A stretch of 64,000 bases of DNA, taken from Deltaproteobacteria bacterium (GTDB taxonomy: Bacteria; Myxococcota; Kuafuiibacteriia; Kuafuiibacteriales; Kuafuiibacteriaceae). The position numbers and the translations under genes are program-made. The first letter of the stretch is position 1; each line of letters begins with the position of its first letter. The stretch is taken from contig JADJPE010000005.1 in assembly GCA_016713425.1 (NCBI GenBank), positions 992,001 through 1,056,000 of the forward strand. Direction: 5' to 3'. The notes beneath the pieces were generated by a model. The model saw only the letters and a list, made by a program, of their open reading frames with translations, ran no database searches and had not been told where the DNA came from. This document shows, piece by piece, positions 25,686 to 35,119 of this stretch.

Positions 25686-28600
25686 TCACCCATCGGCGGA
25701 GCGTTTCAGGAGCGCTTGGAGCTTGAGGATCTCGACGAGCTCGACGAGCGGAGAGCCGAGCGCCCGAAACGCCTCGAGGTTCTGGATCGAGCTCTTCGCG
25801 AGTGGGATGAGTGCCTCGTTGAGCATCCGCGCTTGTTCGGCAATCAGATCCTCCACGCCCACTGGCGAGGCGCTCTGCACCACCACGCTGCTGGGGGGCT
25901 TCTCGGCGGCCGCTGATATCATCCGGCGAATTCCTTCGAGCTCATTCCCCAAGAGACCGATCGAAGCCGAGACGCGCGTCACCGGATCGTCATCCTTGCC
26001 CCCAAGTTGCTGACGTCGTCTGAACTCTCTCTTGATCTCCGCCCACCGAACCGCCGATTCCTCCGAGATCGTGCCCCGAAGCTCCGCGAGTTTGAGCAGA
26101 TTGTGCTCCGCACCCGACGTAAGCGTCTGCGCTTCACGCGCGTAGTGCGCATCGATCAATGTCTCGAGCTCCATCGCGTCGAGCGCGGGGGCGACCCTCT
26201 CGGCGATCTTGTTCATATTCCGATAACTGCCCTGGAGCTTAAACGCCGGCTCGGTTCGATACTGGTCGTCCGTCGAAGCCGACCCAATGTAGGCTTTGTT
26301 CACGCTCAAGAGCACCGACTGAACTCGAAACAGATGCTTGAGAACAGCGACGACGTCCTGCGTCTCGAGCGCCGAGTAGCTCCGCGAGAAGGTCGAGACT
26401 GGGACCTCTTCACCCCTGGCCATCCGCACAAAACATCGAACATCGGCCAGCGATCGCGTCGCCACATGCCCGAGCACTGCGTTCGACGTGAGGGCGTTCT
26501 CGATGTAGCTCTCAGCAAAGAGATCCTCACGTCCATCCAAGACCTCGCCCAGATTGTAGACATCGGCTCGATTCGCCAACATGTCAGGCACCTGAAATCG
26601 ATGACCGGACTCGGTGTACGGATTTCCGGCCATCGCGACGCAGAATTTTCGGCCTCGGAGATCATACGTCTTCGTCTCGCCTCGCCAAACACCCTCGACC
26701 CGCCTCGAACCATCGCAAAGCGAGATGAATTTCTGCAAGAAGACCGGGCTGGTGTGCTGAATGTCGTCCACGTAGAGCATGACGTTCGTCGCCATCTCGA
26801 AAGCCTGATTCAGCTTCTCGACCTCTTGGCGCGACGTTGCATTCGGAGCCTCCGTCGGGTCGAAAGACTCCACCTCGACCCCGAGCGCTGGGCCGTTGAT
26901 CTTCATGAAGACCATGCCAAGCTGATTCGCGACATATTCCATGAGGGTCGTCTTGCCGTATCCGGGAGGCGAAACGAGCAGCAGAAGACCCATGAGGTCA
27001 GTGCGTTTGGTCGCTCCGACCGCGCCGAGCTGTTTCGCGAGATTGTCTCCGATGAGCGGCAGATAGACCTCATCGATCAAGCGATTTCGCACGAACGATG
27101 TCAGAACCCGTGGCTTGAGCGCATCAACGCGAAGGCGCCGACTGGCCTCGACCAACATGCGTTGTCGCGCCTGCCGATAGGCTCGAAATCCGGGAACACG
27201 CGTACCGATGAAAGCCGAGAGGCGCGTCAAGAACTCATCGAGGCGACTCGAGAGCGTTCCCGACGCGACCCGTGCGTGTCTCGCCAAGAGGTCGCGGACC
27301 TCGAGCGTAACATCGGCTCTGGTCCGTTCGCGATCGAGCTTCCCGTCGGTAACCAACGCCACGGCCGCTTCGCGAGTCGCCCACCGATGACCGGCCACCA
27401 GCGCGCCTTCGGGAAGATCGTCCATGAAGGCGCCTAGCCACGCCTCAGCCAGCGAAAGCTTCGCCGCCAGGTTGTCGTCGAGTGCGTGGATGTCGCTCTC
27501 GAAGGCGGTGCGCAAACCCTTCGCGTCGTAGTGCCGGACGAACGACTCCACAAGCGTCGCGCCCGCATCGCTCAGCACGAACCTTGGTCGCTCGACCTTG
27601 AGCTCCTCGAACAGATATCGCGCCGCCGCCCGCACCTCGTCGTCGTGAGCGTCGAGTCCCCATTCCTCGAAGCGGCACAGCATGGCGCGTGCAATGTCGT
27701 CCCTCAGCCTGGACGCGGCATTCAACAGCGCCGAAGATTTCGGCAGACGTCCTAGACTAAAGGCGCGCCTCGCAAGTTCAGCCTTCGCCTTGTCGCTCGG
27801 CGAGAACGCCCAGAACAGCGTAGCAAGTCCACGCGCCTCAGGACTGAATCGCAGAAGACCGGCCGCGGCTTGGACCGTCAGAAGACGGCTCAAGATCCGC
27901 GCCGCATCATGGTCGTGAATCCCCCGTTCGTAGCCCTCGTCGTACCGAGTCGCCGCAACTTCACGTACGATCGGTAGAAGCCCATCGGCGCCTTCGAGGT
28001 TGGCTTCGATGAGCGACGCCATCGTCAACGAAGGCGCACCGCGCGCGTTCGCATTCGCATTCAGGTTCGGGCTCGTTCCCGCAATCAACGAACGCTCGGC
28101 TTCGAAGAAGATCGAGCAGGCGAGAAACTCGCCCCGGCATACATCATCGCTCTCGGAAACTAGCGTCTGCGACCAATAGGATCGCGTGGCCAAGAAGGCT
28201 TCATCGTCGACCCGCTCGTAGAACTCGGTACCGGTCAGATGAATCGCCATCCCGTCTTCACGCGGGACCATCGTGAGCTCGAAAGGCTGGACGTTGACGT
28301 TGAACTTGTGCCGCCCAAGCCGAATGACGTCGGCCCCATCCTCGAAGAGTTCGAGTCGATCGCGAAGCTGTCGCACGGCGTCCTGGCCGCACGCCTTGAG
28401 CTTCGCCACCACCTCGTCCGACCTCAGACTGTCCCCGAGCGCGGCGAGTTCGGCGGCAAGCGACCGAACCTTTGCCACCATCGCATCGCCGGCGAAATAA
28501 GCGTTGAGTTCGGCCTCACTCTTGAAGCTTTTCGCTCTCCGCTCAACGCTCGATAGAATGCGATTCGCCGCCTGAACGATGCTGTCGATGCGCCGATTCT

Positions 28601-30953
28601 GTGCGTCGACCAAGGTCTGTCGTTTGGCGGCCACCGCTTCCACGATCTCTTGACGCTTGTCCGCCAAATCAGGGGTGAACTCGGACACGTCACCGAAGCG
28701 ACTCTCGAGCTCCTCGATCTGCACGAGAAGACGCGCCTCCTCGAGATCGCAGCGCGCTGGCGTATCAGCCATCGCAACCGCATTCGCGATCGACTGGGCG
28801 AGAAGTTTGAGCTGAGCCCCGAACTCGTGGCGGCTTTCCTGGGTTCGAAGAACTTGCCGCCGCCCTTCGACGGCCGCGCGAGCGCGATTCTGGTGCGACA
28901 AGGCCTCAGCGATATCATCGAGAATCTGGGTGCGCTTGAGCGCATCGTCGATCTTGAGGTTCGCGACGATCTCCGAGAGCGAAGCCAAACCCTCGCTGCT
29001 CTCAACCACCTCGTTCTCGAGCGGCGCGAGGTCGGTCAACCGGTCGACGCGCGCCGACCCATCCACCAACGCCTCGGCGCGCGTACGAAGCGGCTCGAAA
29101 GATCGTGGGTCGAGTAGGAGATCGGTGCAATGGGCCCCTACGCGGTCAAGCGCCTCAACAATCTCGCCTTCGAGCTGGTCGAGACGCTCCAGGTCGATAT
29201 ACCGGACATCACGCTTGGTCATGAGGCGCCCGCGATGTCCCTTGAGCGCAGCCAGCGCATGCGTAAACTCGTCGAGCTTCGACCAATTGTCGGGCCGAAC
29301 CTCCCGAAGCAAGTTATGTTGCTCAACCTCCGTCTGCTCGAGTGTCGCGCGCGCGACGCGCCGAAGCGCTTGAACCTTCTCGAACTCGGCGACGATCAAA
29401 TCGGCGTTCCGCTTGAGTTCAGCGATCTCTGACTTCAGATCCCCAACGTCATCGGCCGAAAGCCAATAGTAGTCGTCGAGCATGCGGGTTGCGTTCTTGA
29501 TGAGATCTTCGAAAGTCGACCGCGCCGGCGCGTCCGAGTTGGCCAATCGGCCGAGACTCAACGCATCTGAAATGCCACGTACGAGGTCTCGATTCCCAAC
29601 CTTGGAAAGGAACGATCCGTCGGTGGGTTCGCGCGCTGCGTACTCGTCCGACATGAACGGCGTTCGCCAAAGCTGCATGGCGTGCACACGGGAGGGCTCA
29701 GGATTCGTGGTGCGACAAAGAATCATGGTCCCGTCTTCGAGAAACGCAAAGCCCTCGCATTGAAGCGGCGTCTTGACCTCTTTTCGGATGACGTTGTACG
29801 GGAGCAGCGTGTAAAGGCCCGCCTCCCGGTCATAGAAGGCATAGAGAACATCCTCTCCGTTGGGTGAAGGATAGACGCGTTTGAATTCGAGTGCGCCGGG
29901 GTTGGGATCGAAGACCTTCGACACCCCATCGCTCAAGCAATAGCCGCCGGGGAAGATGATCCCATGTTCCTCCGGGAGCTGCACACACGCCAAACCGATC
30001 GCATCGATCCGTTCCACGGTCTGGCTCCGTACGCTGAACACAAGATAGCGCCATCGCTCTTCAGCGTAGGGGCGGATCTTGAGCAAGATGAGCTCGCCGA
30101 GCTTTGCATACTGGATATCGGCGTCATCCAGCGACTGCCGCGGATCGTCGACGGGCTCGCGGTAGATCCCGAGACCATCGTGGGTGTTGTTCTCGATCTT
30201 GACCGTAAGATCGCCTCCCACCGTCTCAACGAACACTTCGTCCAGGATCGATACATGCGGGTGCTTGCCCACCACATGATCTTCTCGCCGCGTCCGAATC
30301 CACTCAAAGTCGTGGCTCGGCGGGAAAACGTGTTCGTCATCGCCTCGGTTGTCGATGTACGAGACCCGGCCATCGTCCGTCACCGACCAACGAAAGACCT
30401 TCACATCGTTCGTGGTCGCGCCGATCTGGAAAACAGCCAGGAGCCGCCCGGCGGGTCTTCGAATCTGAACAAGACGCGCCGACTTGTAGTACTGATAAAG
30501 TTCCGAGAAATCCCGCTTGAAGTCAGGACCGTCGAATAGACCGGGAATCGACGCCTCCGTCAGCAAAGACGCATCGACACCTCCGTCGGTCGGCTCGATC
30601 GTGAAGAGCGTAAATACGTCGCGGACGGCAACCTCACGCCGAAGACCAAGGTGAACGTTGTGACCCAAGATCAACGTACCATCGATGTGGGCAAGGTCGC
30701 GCGGGCGTGCGCTCTGCTCGGTACGAACGCGCGTATTGCCAATAACCTGAAGCTCTATGCCTCCGAAAGCCGCCTTGCGCTTCTCATTGAGGGCGTTCGC
30801 CTTCGCCCCGAGGCGCGAGGCCCCTTCGCGGAGCCTCGCCCGCAGGACCTCGTAGCTACCCCCGTCGAGTCCTCCCCCTGCTGCGGCTTGCGCGCCATCA
30901 GGACCAGGCGTCTTTTCGACCGCCCCCGCGTCGAGCGATTTGTCAGCAGTCAT
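25686..30953 (-). CDS. Very large AAA+ ATPase, 'DNA repair ATPase'/DUF3686-like, of the flotillin module
   Basis: 1755 residues. N-terminal ~400 residues are β-rich and propeller-like; the middle (~460-870) is long coiled coil (for example LKSEIAELKRNADLIVAEF); a helical region follows; the AAA+ core (~1300-1560) has Walker A SPPGYGKTTL near 1325, Walker B VMLYVDDIQ near 1393, and GRKFCVAMAGNPYTESG, a sensor-1-like strand. The C-terminus is helical. It resembles proteins named DNA repair ATPase/DUF3686, often encoded beside flotillins; a repair role is not established. It is last in the module, about 110 bases after the flotillin gene, and probably acts at flotillin-marked membranes. Confidence 0.82.
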   Translation of the reverse strand: MTADKSLDAGAVEKTPGPDGAQAAAGGGLDGGSYEVLRARLREGASRLGAKANALNEKRKAAFGGIELQVIGNTRVRTEQSARPRDLAHIDGTLILGHNVHLGLRREVAVRDVFTLFTIEPTDGGVDASLLTEASIPGLFDGPDFKRDFSELYQYYKSARLVQIRRPAGRLLAVFQIGATTNDVKVFRWSVTDDGRVSYIDNRGDDEHVFPPSHDFEWIRTRREDHVVGKHPHVSILDEVFVETVGGDLTVKIENNTHDGLGIYREPVDDPRQSLDDADIQYAKLGELILLKIRPYAEERWRYLVFSVRSQTVERIDAIGLACVQLPEEHGIIFPGGYCLSDGVSKVFDPNPGALEFKRVYPSPNGEDVLYAFYDREAGLYTLLPYNVIRKEVKTPLQCEGFAFLEDGTMILCRTTNPEPSRVHAMQLWRTPFMSDEYAAREPTDGSFLSKVGNRDLVRGISDALSLGRLANSDAPARSTFEDLIKNATRMLDDYYWLSADDVGDLKSEIAELKRNADLIVAEFEKVQALRRVARATLEQTEVEQHNLLREVRPDNWSKLDEFTHALAALKGHRGRLMTKRDVRYIDLERLDQLEGEIVEALDRVGAHCTDLLLDPRSFEPLRTRAEALVDGSARVDRLTDLAPLENEVVESSEGLASLSEIVANLKIDDALKRTQILDDIAEALSHQNRARAAVEGRRQVLRTQESRHEFGAQLKLLAQSIANAVAMADTPARCDLEEARLLVQIEELESRFGDVSEFTPDLADKRQEIVEAVAAKRQTLVDAQNRRIDSIVQAANRILSSVERRAKSFKSEAELNAYFAGDAMVAKVRSLAAELAALGDSLRSDEVVAKLKACGQDAVRQLRDRLELFEDGADVIRLGRHKFNVNVQPFELTMVPREDGMAIHLTGTEFYERVDDEAFLATRSYWSQTLVSESDDVCRGEFLACSIFFEAERSLIAGTSPNLNANANARGAPSLTMASLIEANLEGADGLLPIVREVAATRYDEGYERGIHDHDAARILSRLLTVQAAAGLLRFSPEARGLATLFWAFSPSDKAKAELARRAFSLGRLPKSSALLNAASRLRDDIARAMLCRFEEWGLDAHDDEVRAAARYLFEELKVERPRFVLSDAGATLVESFVRHYDAKGLRTAFESDIHALDDNLAAKLSLAEAWLGAFMDDLPEGALVAGHRWATREAAVALVTDGKLDRERTRADVTLEVRDLLARHARVASGTLSSRLDEFLTRLSAFIGTRVPGFRAYRQARQRMLVEASRRLRVDALKPRVLTSFVRNRLIDEVYLPLIGDNLAKQLGAVGATKRTDLMGLLLLVSPPGYGKTTLMEYVANQLGMVFMKINGPALGVEVESFDPTEAPNATSRQEVEKLNQAFEMATNVMLYVDDIQHTSPVFLQKFISLCDGSRRVEGVWRGETKTYDLRGRKFCVAMAGNPYTESGHRFQVPDMLANRADVYNLGEVLDGREDLFAESYIENALTSNAVLGHVATRSLADVRCFVRMARGEEVPVSTFSRSYSALETQDVVAVLKHLFRVQSVLLSVNKAYIGSASTDDQYRTEPAFKLQGSYRNMNKIAERVAPALDAMELETLIDAHYAREAQTLTSGAEHNLLKLAELRGTISEESAVRWAEIKREFRRRQQLGGKDDDPVTRVSASIGLLGNELEGIRRMISAAAEKPPSSVVVQSASPVGVEDLIAEQARMLNEALIPLAKSSIQNLEAFRALGSPLVELVEILKLQALLKRSADG

Positions 30954-31065
30954 ATCGAAGCCGCTCCATCAAGATCATTCGTCTAGGCCACATGGTCGGT
31001 CGCTCGAACCGGCTCGACCAGCGTTGGTTTCGCTCGATCGAGCCGGCCTTCGACCGGTGTTCGTT

Positions 31066-33156
31066 TCAGTTGACACCTTTGCTGGACACATCAAGGCCAA
31101 GCTCCCTGGCCTTTTCGATCAGACGCTCGAGCTTCGCCCGGGTCGCACCGTCGGCACCGAGCATCGCCTGTGAGAGAAAGGCCGCTACGCTCAGGTTCTG
31201 GAGCTCTTTTGAGCCGGTCGGCAGCGCCTTCAAAATCTCGTTCGGGAGGTTCGCATTGCCGCTCAGATAGTCACCGAAGAGCTTTTGCAGCGTCGCCGAT
31301 TGATCAACCAACCCATCGGCCGACTGCCCAAGAGACACCGCTCGGATGAACTGGTCGAAGAACGCGCCATCGCCACCGACGATGTTGATCTTGGCATGCT
31401 CGAAGGCCTCCTTGAGGATCGTCGCCCGTGCTTCGGCGATATCCTTTCGCACCTTGATCTCCGCGAGGTCGATGTCTCGCTCCTTCTCGAGCTTGAGGCG
31501 AAACTCCTCGTGCTCGCGTCCCACGCCATCCAGGAGCTTCATCGCATCGGCCTTGCTCCGAAGGCCCTCAGCTTCCGCATTCAGGCGCTCACGCACCGCA
31601 ACCGCTTCCGCCGTCCCGAGCTTCTCGCGGGCGGCCGCATCCGCTTCCTTGACCTTGGCGGCCGCAAGACCCTTCTCCTGGTCGCCTTGCGCCTCGGCCA
31701 GCATTTGATGCCGGGTCACGGAGGCTTGTGCAAGACCTTCCTTCTCGAGCGCCACCGCGTGGGCTTCCTTCACTCGAACATCAGCCAATCCTCGCGCAGC
31801 GGCCTCAGCCTGGACACCTTCCGCCAGCCGAATCTTGGCGCGGGCCTGGCGGTCTGAGGCTTCGACATCGGCTTCAGCCAAGGTGATCTTCTGCTTCGCC
31901 TTGAACTTTGCGACTTCCTCCTCGGCCTCAGCCAGACGAACGTGCCCGATGAGTTCCTCTTGCGCCCGCGCTTCTGCCGCCGTCACTTGGACTTCCTTGG
32001 TTCGCTTGGCTTCCGCAATCGCGCGCAAGTCCTTGATGCGTTCCTCCTCCTCAGCCACGGTCTTGTCGACGACGATTCGAGAGCGGATCACGTCCGCGAT
32101 CTCCTTACGCTGAACCTCGATTTCCTTTTCTTTCGCGATCTGAGCCAAGTTCGTCTCTCGCTCGCGCGAAATCGCCTCGAGCATCCGGTCTTTTTCGACG
32201 CGCTCGCTCTCGACGAGCACGATGCGCTCCCGATTCTTGCGCGCGACCTCGACCTGCCTTTGCTTCGCCTCTTCGCCGACCTGGACTTCTTCATCCGCCT
32301 GGATCTGTGCGATCGCCGCTTTCCTGTTTTCTTCCGCCTGCACGCGCTGCGTTTCAGCGGTTTCGCGCGCTTGCACGGTCGCGATCTCCCGCGCCTGCTT
32401 GGCGCGCGCGTCCGCTTCCTGTCGTTCCAACGCCAAGATTGCCTCAGCCGCCTCGACGTTCTGCTTCTTGATGGCCTTGCGTTCGCTCTGCCGGAGCTCA
32501 TTGGTTCGAATACTCTCGGCGGTCGTCAGCTCGGTGATCTTCTTGATGCCTTGCGCATCGAGGATGTTGTCCTTGTCGAGCGCATCGATCGGCGTCTGCT
32601 CTAGGAAGTCGATGGCCGCGTCTTCAAGGCTGTACCCATTCAGATCTTGCCCGATTTCCTTCTTGATACGATCACGGAAATCGTCTCGCTGAGTGTAGAG
32701 GTCGATGAAGTCGAGCTGTTTCCCGACCGTCTTGAGTGCTTCGGAGAACTTTGCCTGAAATAGCTCCTCGAGCGTCTCGCGCTGCGATGCGCGATCGCAT
32801 CCCACCTGCGAGGCGACCTTGAGCACGCTATCGGTGTCTTTGTTGACCTTCACGAAGAAGGTGACCTTGATGTCGGCGCGAATGTTGTCGTGACAGATGA
32901 GGCCTTCTTTGCCCCGACGGTCGATCTCGATCGTCTTGACCGAGATGTCCATGATCTCGGCTTTGTGCACAATCGGAAGGACGAGACCCCCCTTGAACGT
33001 CACTTCGGGTTCTTTGCCACTGATCTTGTTGATGATGAGCGCCCGACCTTGCTCGACCTTTCGGTAGAACTTGGACACCATGAACGCGAATCCAACAAAC
33101 ACGAGAATGACCGCACCCACCGCGGTTCCAAGGAATATGAGCGTATCTACAGACAT
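31066..33156 (-). CDS. Flotillin-family SPFH protein (YqiK-like)
   Basis: 696 residues. One N-terminal membrane helix (TLIFLGTAVGAVILVFVGFAF) is followed by an SPFH/Band-7 domain (~25-190) and a very long charged Ala/Glu/Arg coiled coil (~195-600) with EA/KA periodicity, ending in a compact domain (~610-696). This is the flotillin plan and closest to E. coli YqiK in size. Flotillins form membrane scaffolds and organise microdomains. ATG 33156 is the best start; ATG 33171 and 33177 are upstream. It sits between the OB-fold protein and the AAA+ ATPase genes on the same strand. Confidence 0.9.
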   Translation of the reverse strand: MSVDTLIFLGTAVGAVILVFVGFAFMVSKFYRKVEQGRALIINKISGKEPEVTFKGGLVLPIVHKAEIMDISVKTIEIDRRGKEGLICHDNIRADIKVTFFVKVNKDTDSVLKVASQVGCDRASQRETLEELFQAKFSEALKTVGKQLDFIDLYTQRDDFRDRIKKEIGQDLNGYSLEDAAIDFLEQTPIDALDKDNILDAQGIKKITELTTAESIRTNELRQSERKAIKKQNVEAAEAILALERQEADARAKQAREIATVQARETAETQRVQAEENRKAAIAQIQADEEVQVGEEAKQRQVEVARKNRERIVLVESERVEKDRMLEAISRERETNLAQIAKEKEIEVQRKEIADVIRSRIVVDKTVAEEEERIKDLRAIAEAKRTKEVQVTAAEARAQEELIGHVRLAEAEEEVAKFKAKQKITLAEADVEASDRQARAKIRLAEGVQAEAAARGLADVRVKEAHAVALEKEGLAQASVTRHQMLAEAQGDQEKGLAAAKVKEADAAAREKLGTAEAVAVRERLNAEAEGLRSKADAMKLLDGVGREHEEFRLKLEKERDIDLAEIKVRKDIAEARATILKEAFEHAKINIVGGDGAFFDQFIRAVSLGQSADGLVDQSATLQKLFGDYLSGNANLPNEILKALPTGSKELQNLSVAAFLSQAMLGADGATRAKLERLIEKARELGLDVSSKGVN

Positions 33157-33215
33157 TGTTCTACCCATCTGCCACAAGGCACGAGAAACCTAGTTCAACC
33201 TAACCCAACTTGCCT

Positions 33216-34115
33216 TCACGCTGACCGGTTCGACCGACCTTGGTCCGTATCGCCCCAATCAAACGCTTCAACATAATAGAGCTCACGAGCGGCGTCATAA
33301 TCGACGATCAACGCTTCCTGCCCTTTGGAGAGACGCCCGCCCGGACGACATCGAACCGGAACCAGGAGCTCATGGCCACCCGTTCCCACGCGCGCCTCTC
33401 CAAAGACGTCATCGACGTAGCCGGTGATGATCGTGCATGTCGTTCCGACGATATCGGTTCGACGCGGTGCCGTTTGCGTCAAAAAGAGTGGGCCGAGCGG
33501 CCGCGAGAGCATCCCCGCGACCGGCAGCGACGCGACAAACGAAGCACCGAGCACGAGGATCCCGAAGCCCCAATGAGTGAAGGGCGATCCGATCGACGTG
33601 AGAAAGAGCGCGCCCAGATACGAGAAGGCCCAACTCACCAAGATCGAGAAACTAAGCACGACCGTAACCGGCGCACGACGAAGGCCAAGTGATGAAACAA
33701 GCCCCATGAGCGAAAGACCGTCGGCTGCAGTGCCCAAGCTCGATGGCCCCGCACTCACCGTCCCCATCGTACTCATCGCAGCCATCGCCGACGGAGAGAC
33801 GCTCGCCACCGCGACCGCCGATGCCGCACCCTCCGCCAAGCCTTCGGTACCGCCCTCTGCCAGTCCTTCCGCGGCACCCTCCGCCAATCCTTCCGCGGCA
33901 CCCTCCGCCAATCCTTCCGCGGCACCCTCTGCTAGTCCTTCCGCGGCACCCTCTGCAGCGCCCTCGCCAAGACCTTCGAGTTGGCTTGTCGGGTCGAGGA
34001 GTGCCACATCGAGTGCGCCGACGATCACAAAGCCCCAGTAAAGCACCACGATGATGAGCGCCCCACTGAACACGATGGTGGGAAAAGAGAGTGCCAAGGT
34101 GAGGAATTCGTTCAC
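33216..34115 (-). CDS. YqiJ-like OB-fold membrane protein with repeat insert
   Basis: 299 residues. Two or three hydrophobic segments (LALSFPTIVFSGALIIVVLY; VTVVLSFSILVSWAFSYLGA; FGILVLGASFVASLPVAGML) and a C-terminal β-barrel (~215-290: DIVGTTCTIITGYVDDVFGEA, LLVPVRCRPG, GQEALIVDYD), the NfeD/YqiJ-type OB fold that partners flotillins. Between the first two membrane segments lies an inserted EGAAEGLA repeat tract not expected in the family. GTG 34115 is taken because it overlaps the preceding frame's TGA as GTGA and has GAGG upstream; the longer frame from 34154 is less likely. Confidence 0.8.
   Translation of the reverse strand: MNEFLTLALSFPTIVFSGALIIVVLYWGFVIVGALDVALLDPTSQLEGLGEGAAEGAAEGLAEGAAEGLAEGAAEGLAEGAAEGLAEGGTEGLAEGAASAVAVASVSPSAMAAMSTMGTVSAGPSSLGTAADGLSLMGLVSSLGLRRAPVTVVLSFSILVSWAFSYLGALFLTSIGSPFTHWGFGILVLGASFVASLPVAGMLSRPLGPLFLTQTAPRRTDIVGTTCTIITGYVDDVFGEARVGTGGHELLVPVRCRPGGRLSKGQEALIVDYDAARELYYVEAFDWGDTDQGRSNRSA
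33841..33960 (-). repeat. 24-bp in-frame repeat in the OB-fold membrane protein
   Basis: Five 24-base units, three nearly identical (CCTTCCGCGGCACCCTCCGC plus four bases). They encode EGAAEGLA/EGGTEGLA octapeptides between the first and second hydrophobic segments. Confidence 0.88.
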
Positions 34116-34345
34116 GAAAGGACCTCGATGCGACAGCGCGAAAGCCGAGGACATTCGTGACTTGCGAGCGACACGCGATCAGGTAGAAGCACCTCGGCTT
34201 CGATGTCCAGCCCCCGGATCGAAAACGCAGACGGGTTGCTGTCGACCGGTCCGTCGACGAATGGACAGGTACTCGATGCGCCTAAAAGCCTACCGCGGCG
34301 CATCCTCAACGGCGCATCGGTCCGAAACCCGAGCCCGAAGCGCAC
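34112..34345 (-). CDS. Hypothetical protein leading the flotillin module
   Basis: About 77 residues from GTG 34345, with a longer GTG at 34465 (after GGAAGG) or a shorter ATG at 34303 also possible. Evidence for a real gene: the composition is protein-like (LRMRRGRLLGASSTCPFVDG, LDIEAEVLLPDRVSLASHEC) and the TGA at 34112-34114 overlaps the OB-fold gene's GTG by four bases. No membrane helix or known motif. Its place ahead of the OB-fold and flotillin genes suggests a partner in that module. Confidence 0.45.
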   Translation of the reverse strand: MRFGLGFRTDAPLRMRRGRLLGASSTCPFVDGPVDSNPSAFSIRGLDIEAEVLLPDRVSLASHECPRLSRCRIEVLS

Positions 34346-34453
34346 GCCCGCAAGACTCGACGCTCGATAGGCTTCCGCATACGGCCCGCATCCTCTAGAG
34401 TCCGGCCTTAGCGATAACGCCGTTGCAGAAGGCGCAACCGCGGAGCAAACCGG

Positions 34454-35080
34454 ATGAAACGACACTCGCCTTCCGCCGAGCGCAACAAGGGTCCGATTGG
34501 AGACGTCCTCGGCCACGTTCTATCGGCCTCGGGCCGAGCGCTTGAAGTCGCAAGCGGCTCTGGCCAACACGTGGTCGAGCTCGCGCGACGATTTCCGAGC
34601 TGGTCGTGGCAGCCGACCGATCCCGACCCGGACGCGATCGCAAGCATTGAAGCCTATCGGACAGAGAGCGAGCACCTCAATATACGCCCCGCCCTCCGAC
34701 TCGACGTGTGCGTCGAGCCTTGGCCTGTTGACGCGGTCGATCTCGTCCTCGCCATCAACATGATTCACATCGCTCCGTTTGAAGCGGCCGTCGCGCTCTT
34801 TGGTGGCGCAGCACGGAGACTCCCGCCGAAGGAAGGACTCCTTGTCACGTACGGCCCATACTCTGAGAACGGCGTGCTCGAGCCGGAGAGCAATCGCGCA
34901 TTCGATCGCTCGCTTCGCGACCGCAATCCCGCGTGGGGAATTCGTGATCTCACGGAGCTCGATCGCCTGGCGACGACATCAGGACTCGAGCGAACTGAAA
35001 CCTTCGAGATGCCCGCGAATAATCGTCTCTTGGTGTTTCGATGCGTTGGGGCTGCGTCATCCGTAACCCAAGCCACTTAG
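34454..35080 (+). CDS. DUF938 SAM-dependent methyltransferase-like protein
   Basis: 208 residues covering the full DUF938 pattern: SPSAERNKGPIGDVL, ALEVASGSGQHVVELAR (SAM-binding loop), WQPTDPDPDAIASIEAY, INMIHIAPFEAA, LVTYGPYSENG, ESNRAFDRSLRDRNPAWGIR and the closing MPANNRLLVFR. The fold is Rossmann methyltransferase (METTL26 relatives); substrate unknown. It diverges from the flotillin module. Its leader region overlaps the longest possible form of the small frame on the other strand. Confidence 0.9.
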   Translation: MKRHSPSAERNKGPIGDVLGHVLSASGRALEVASGSGQHVVELARRFPSWSWQPTDPDPDAIASIEAYRTESEHLNIRPALRLDVCVEPWPVDAVDLVLAINMIHIAPFEAAVALFGGAARRLPPKEGLLVTYGPYSENGVLEPESNRAFDRSLRDRNPAWGIRDLTELDRLATTSGLERTETFEMPANNRLLVFRCVGAASSVTQAT

Positions 35081-35119
35081 TCCTCCTCGGCGGAGGTCAC
35101 CACGTCGGCGCGCGATCCT

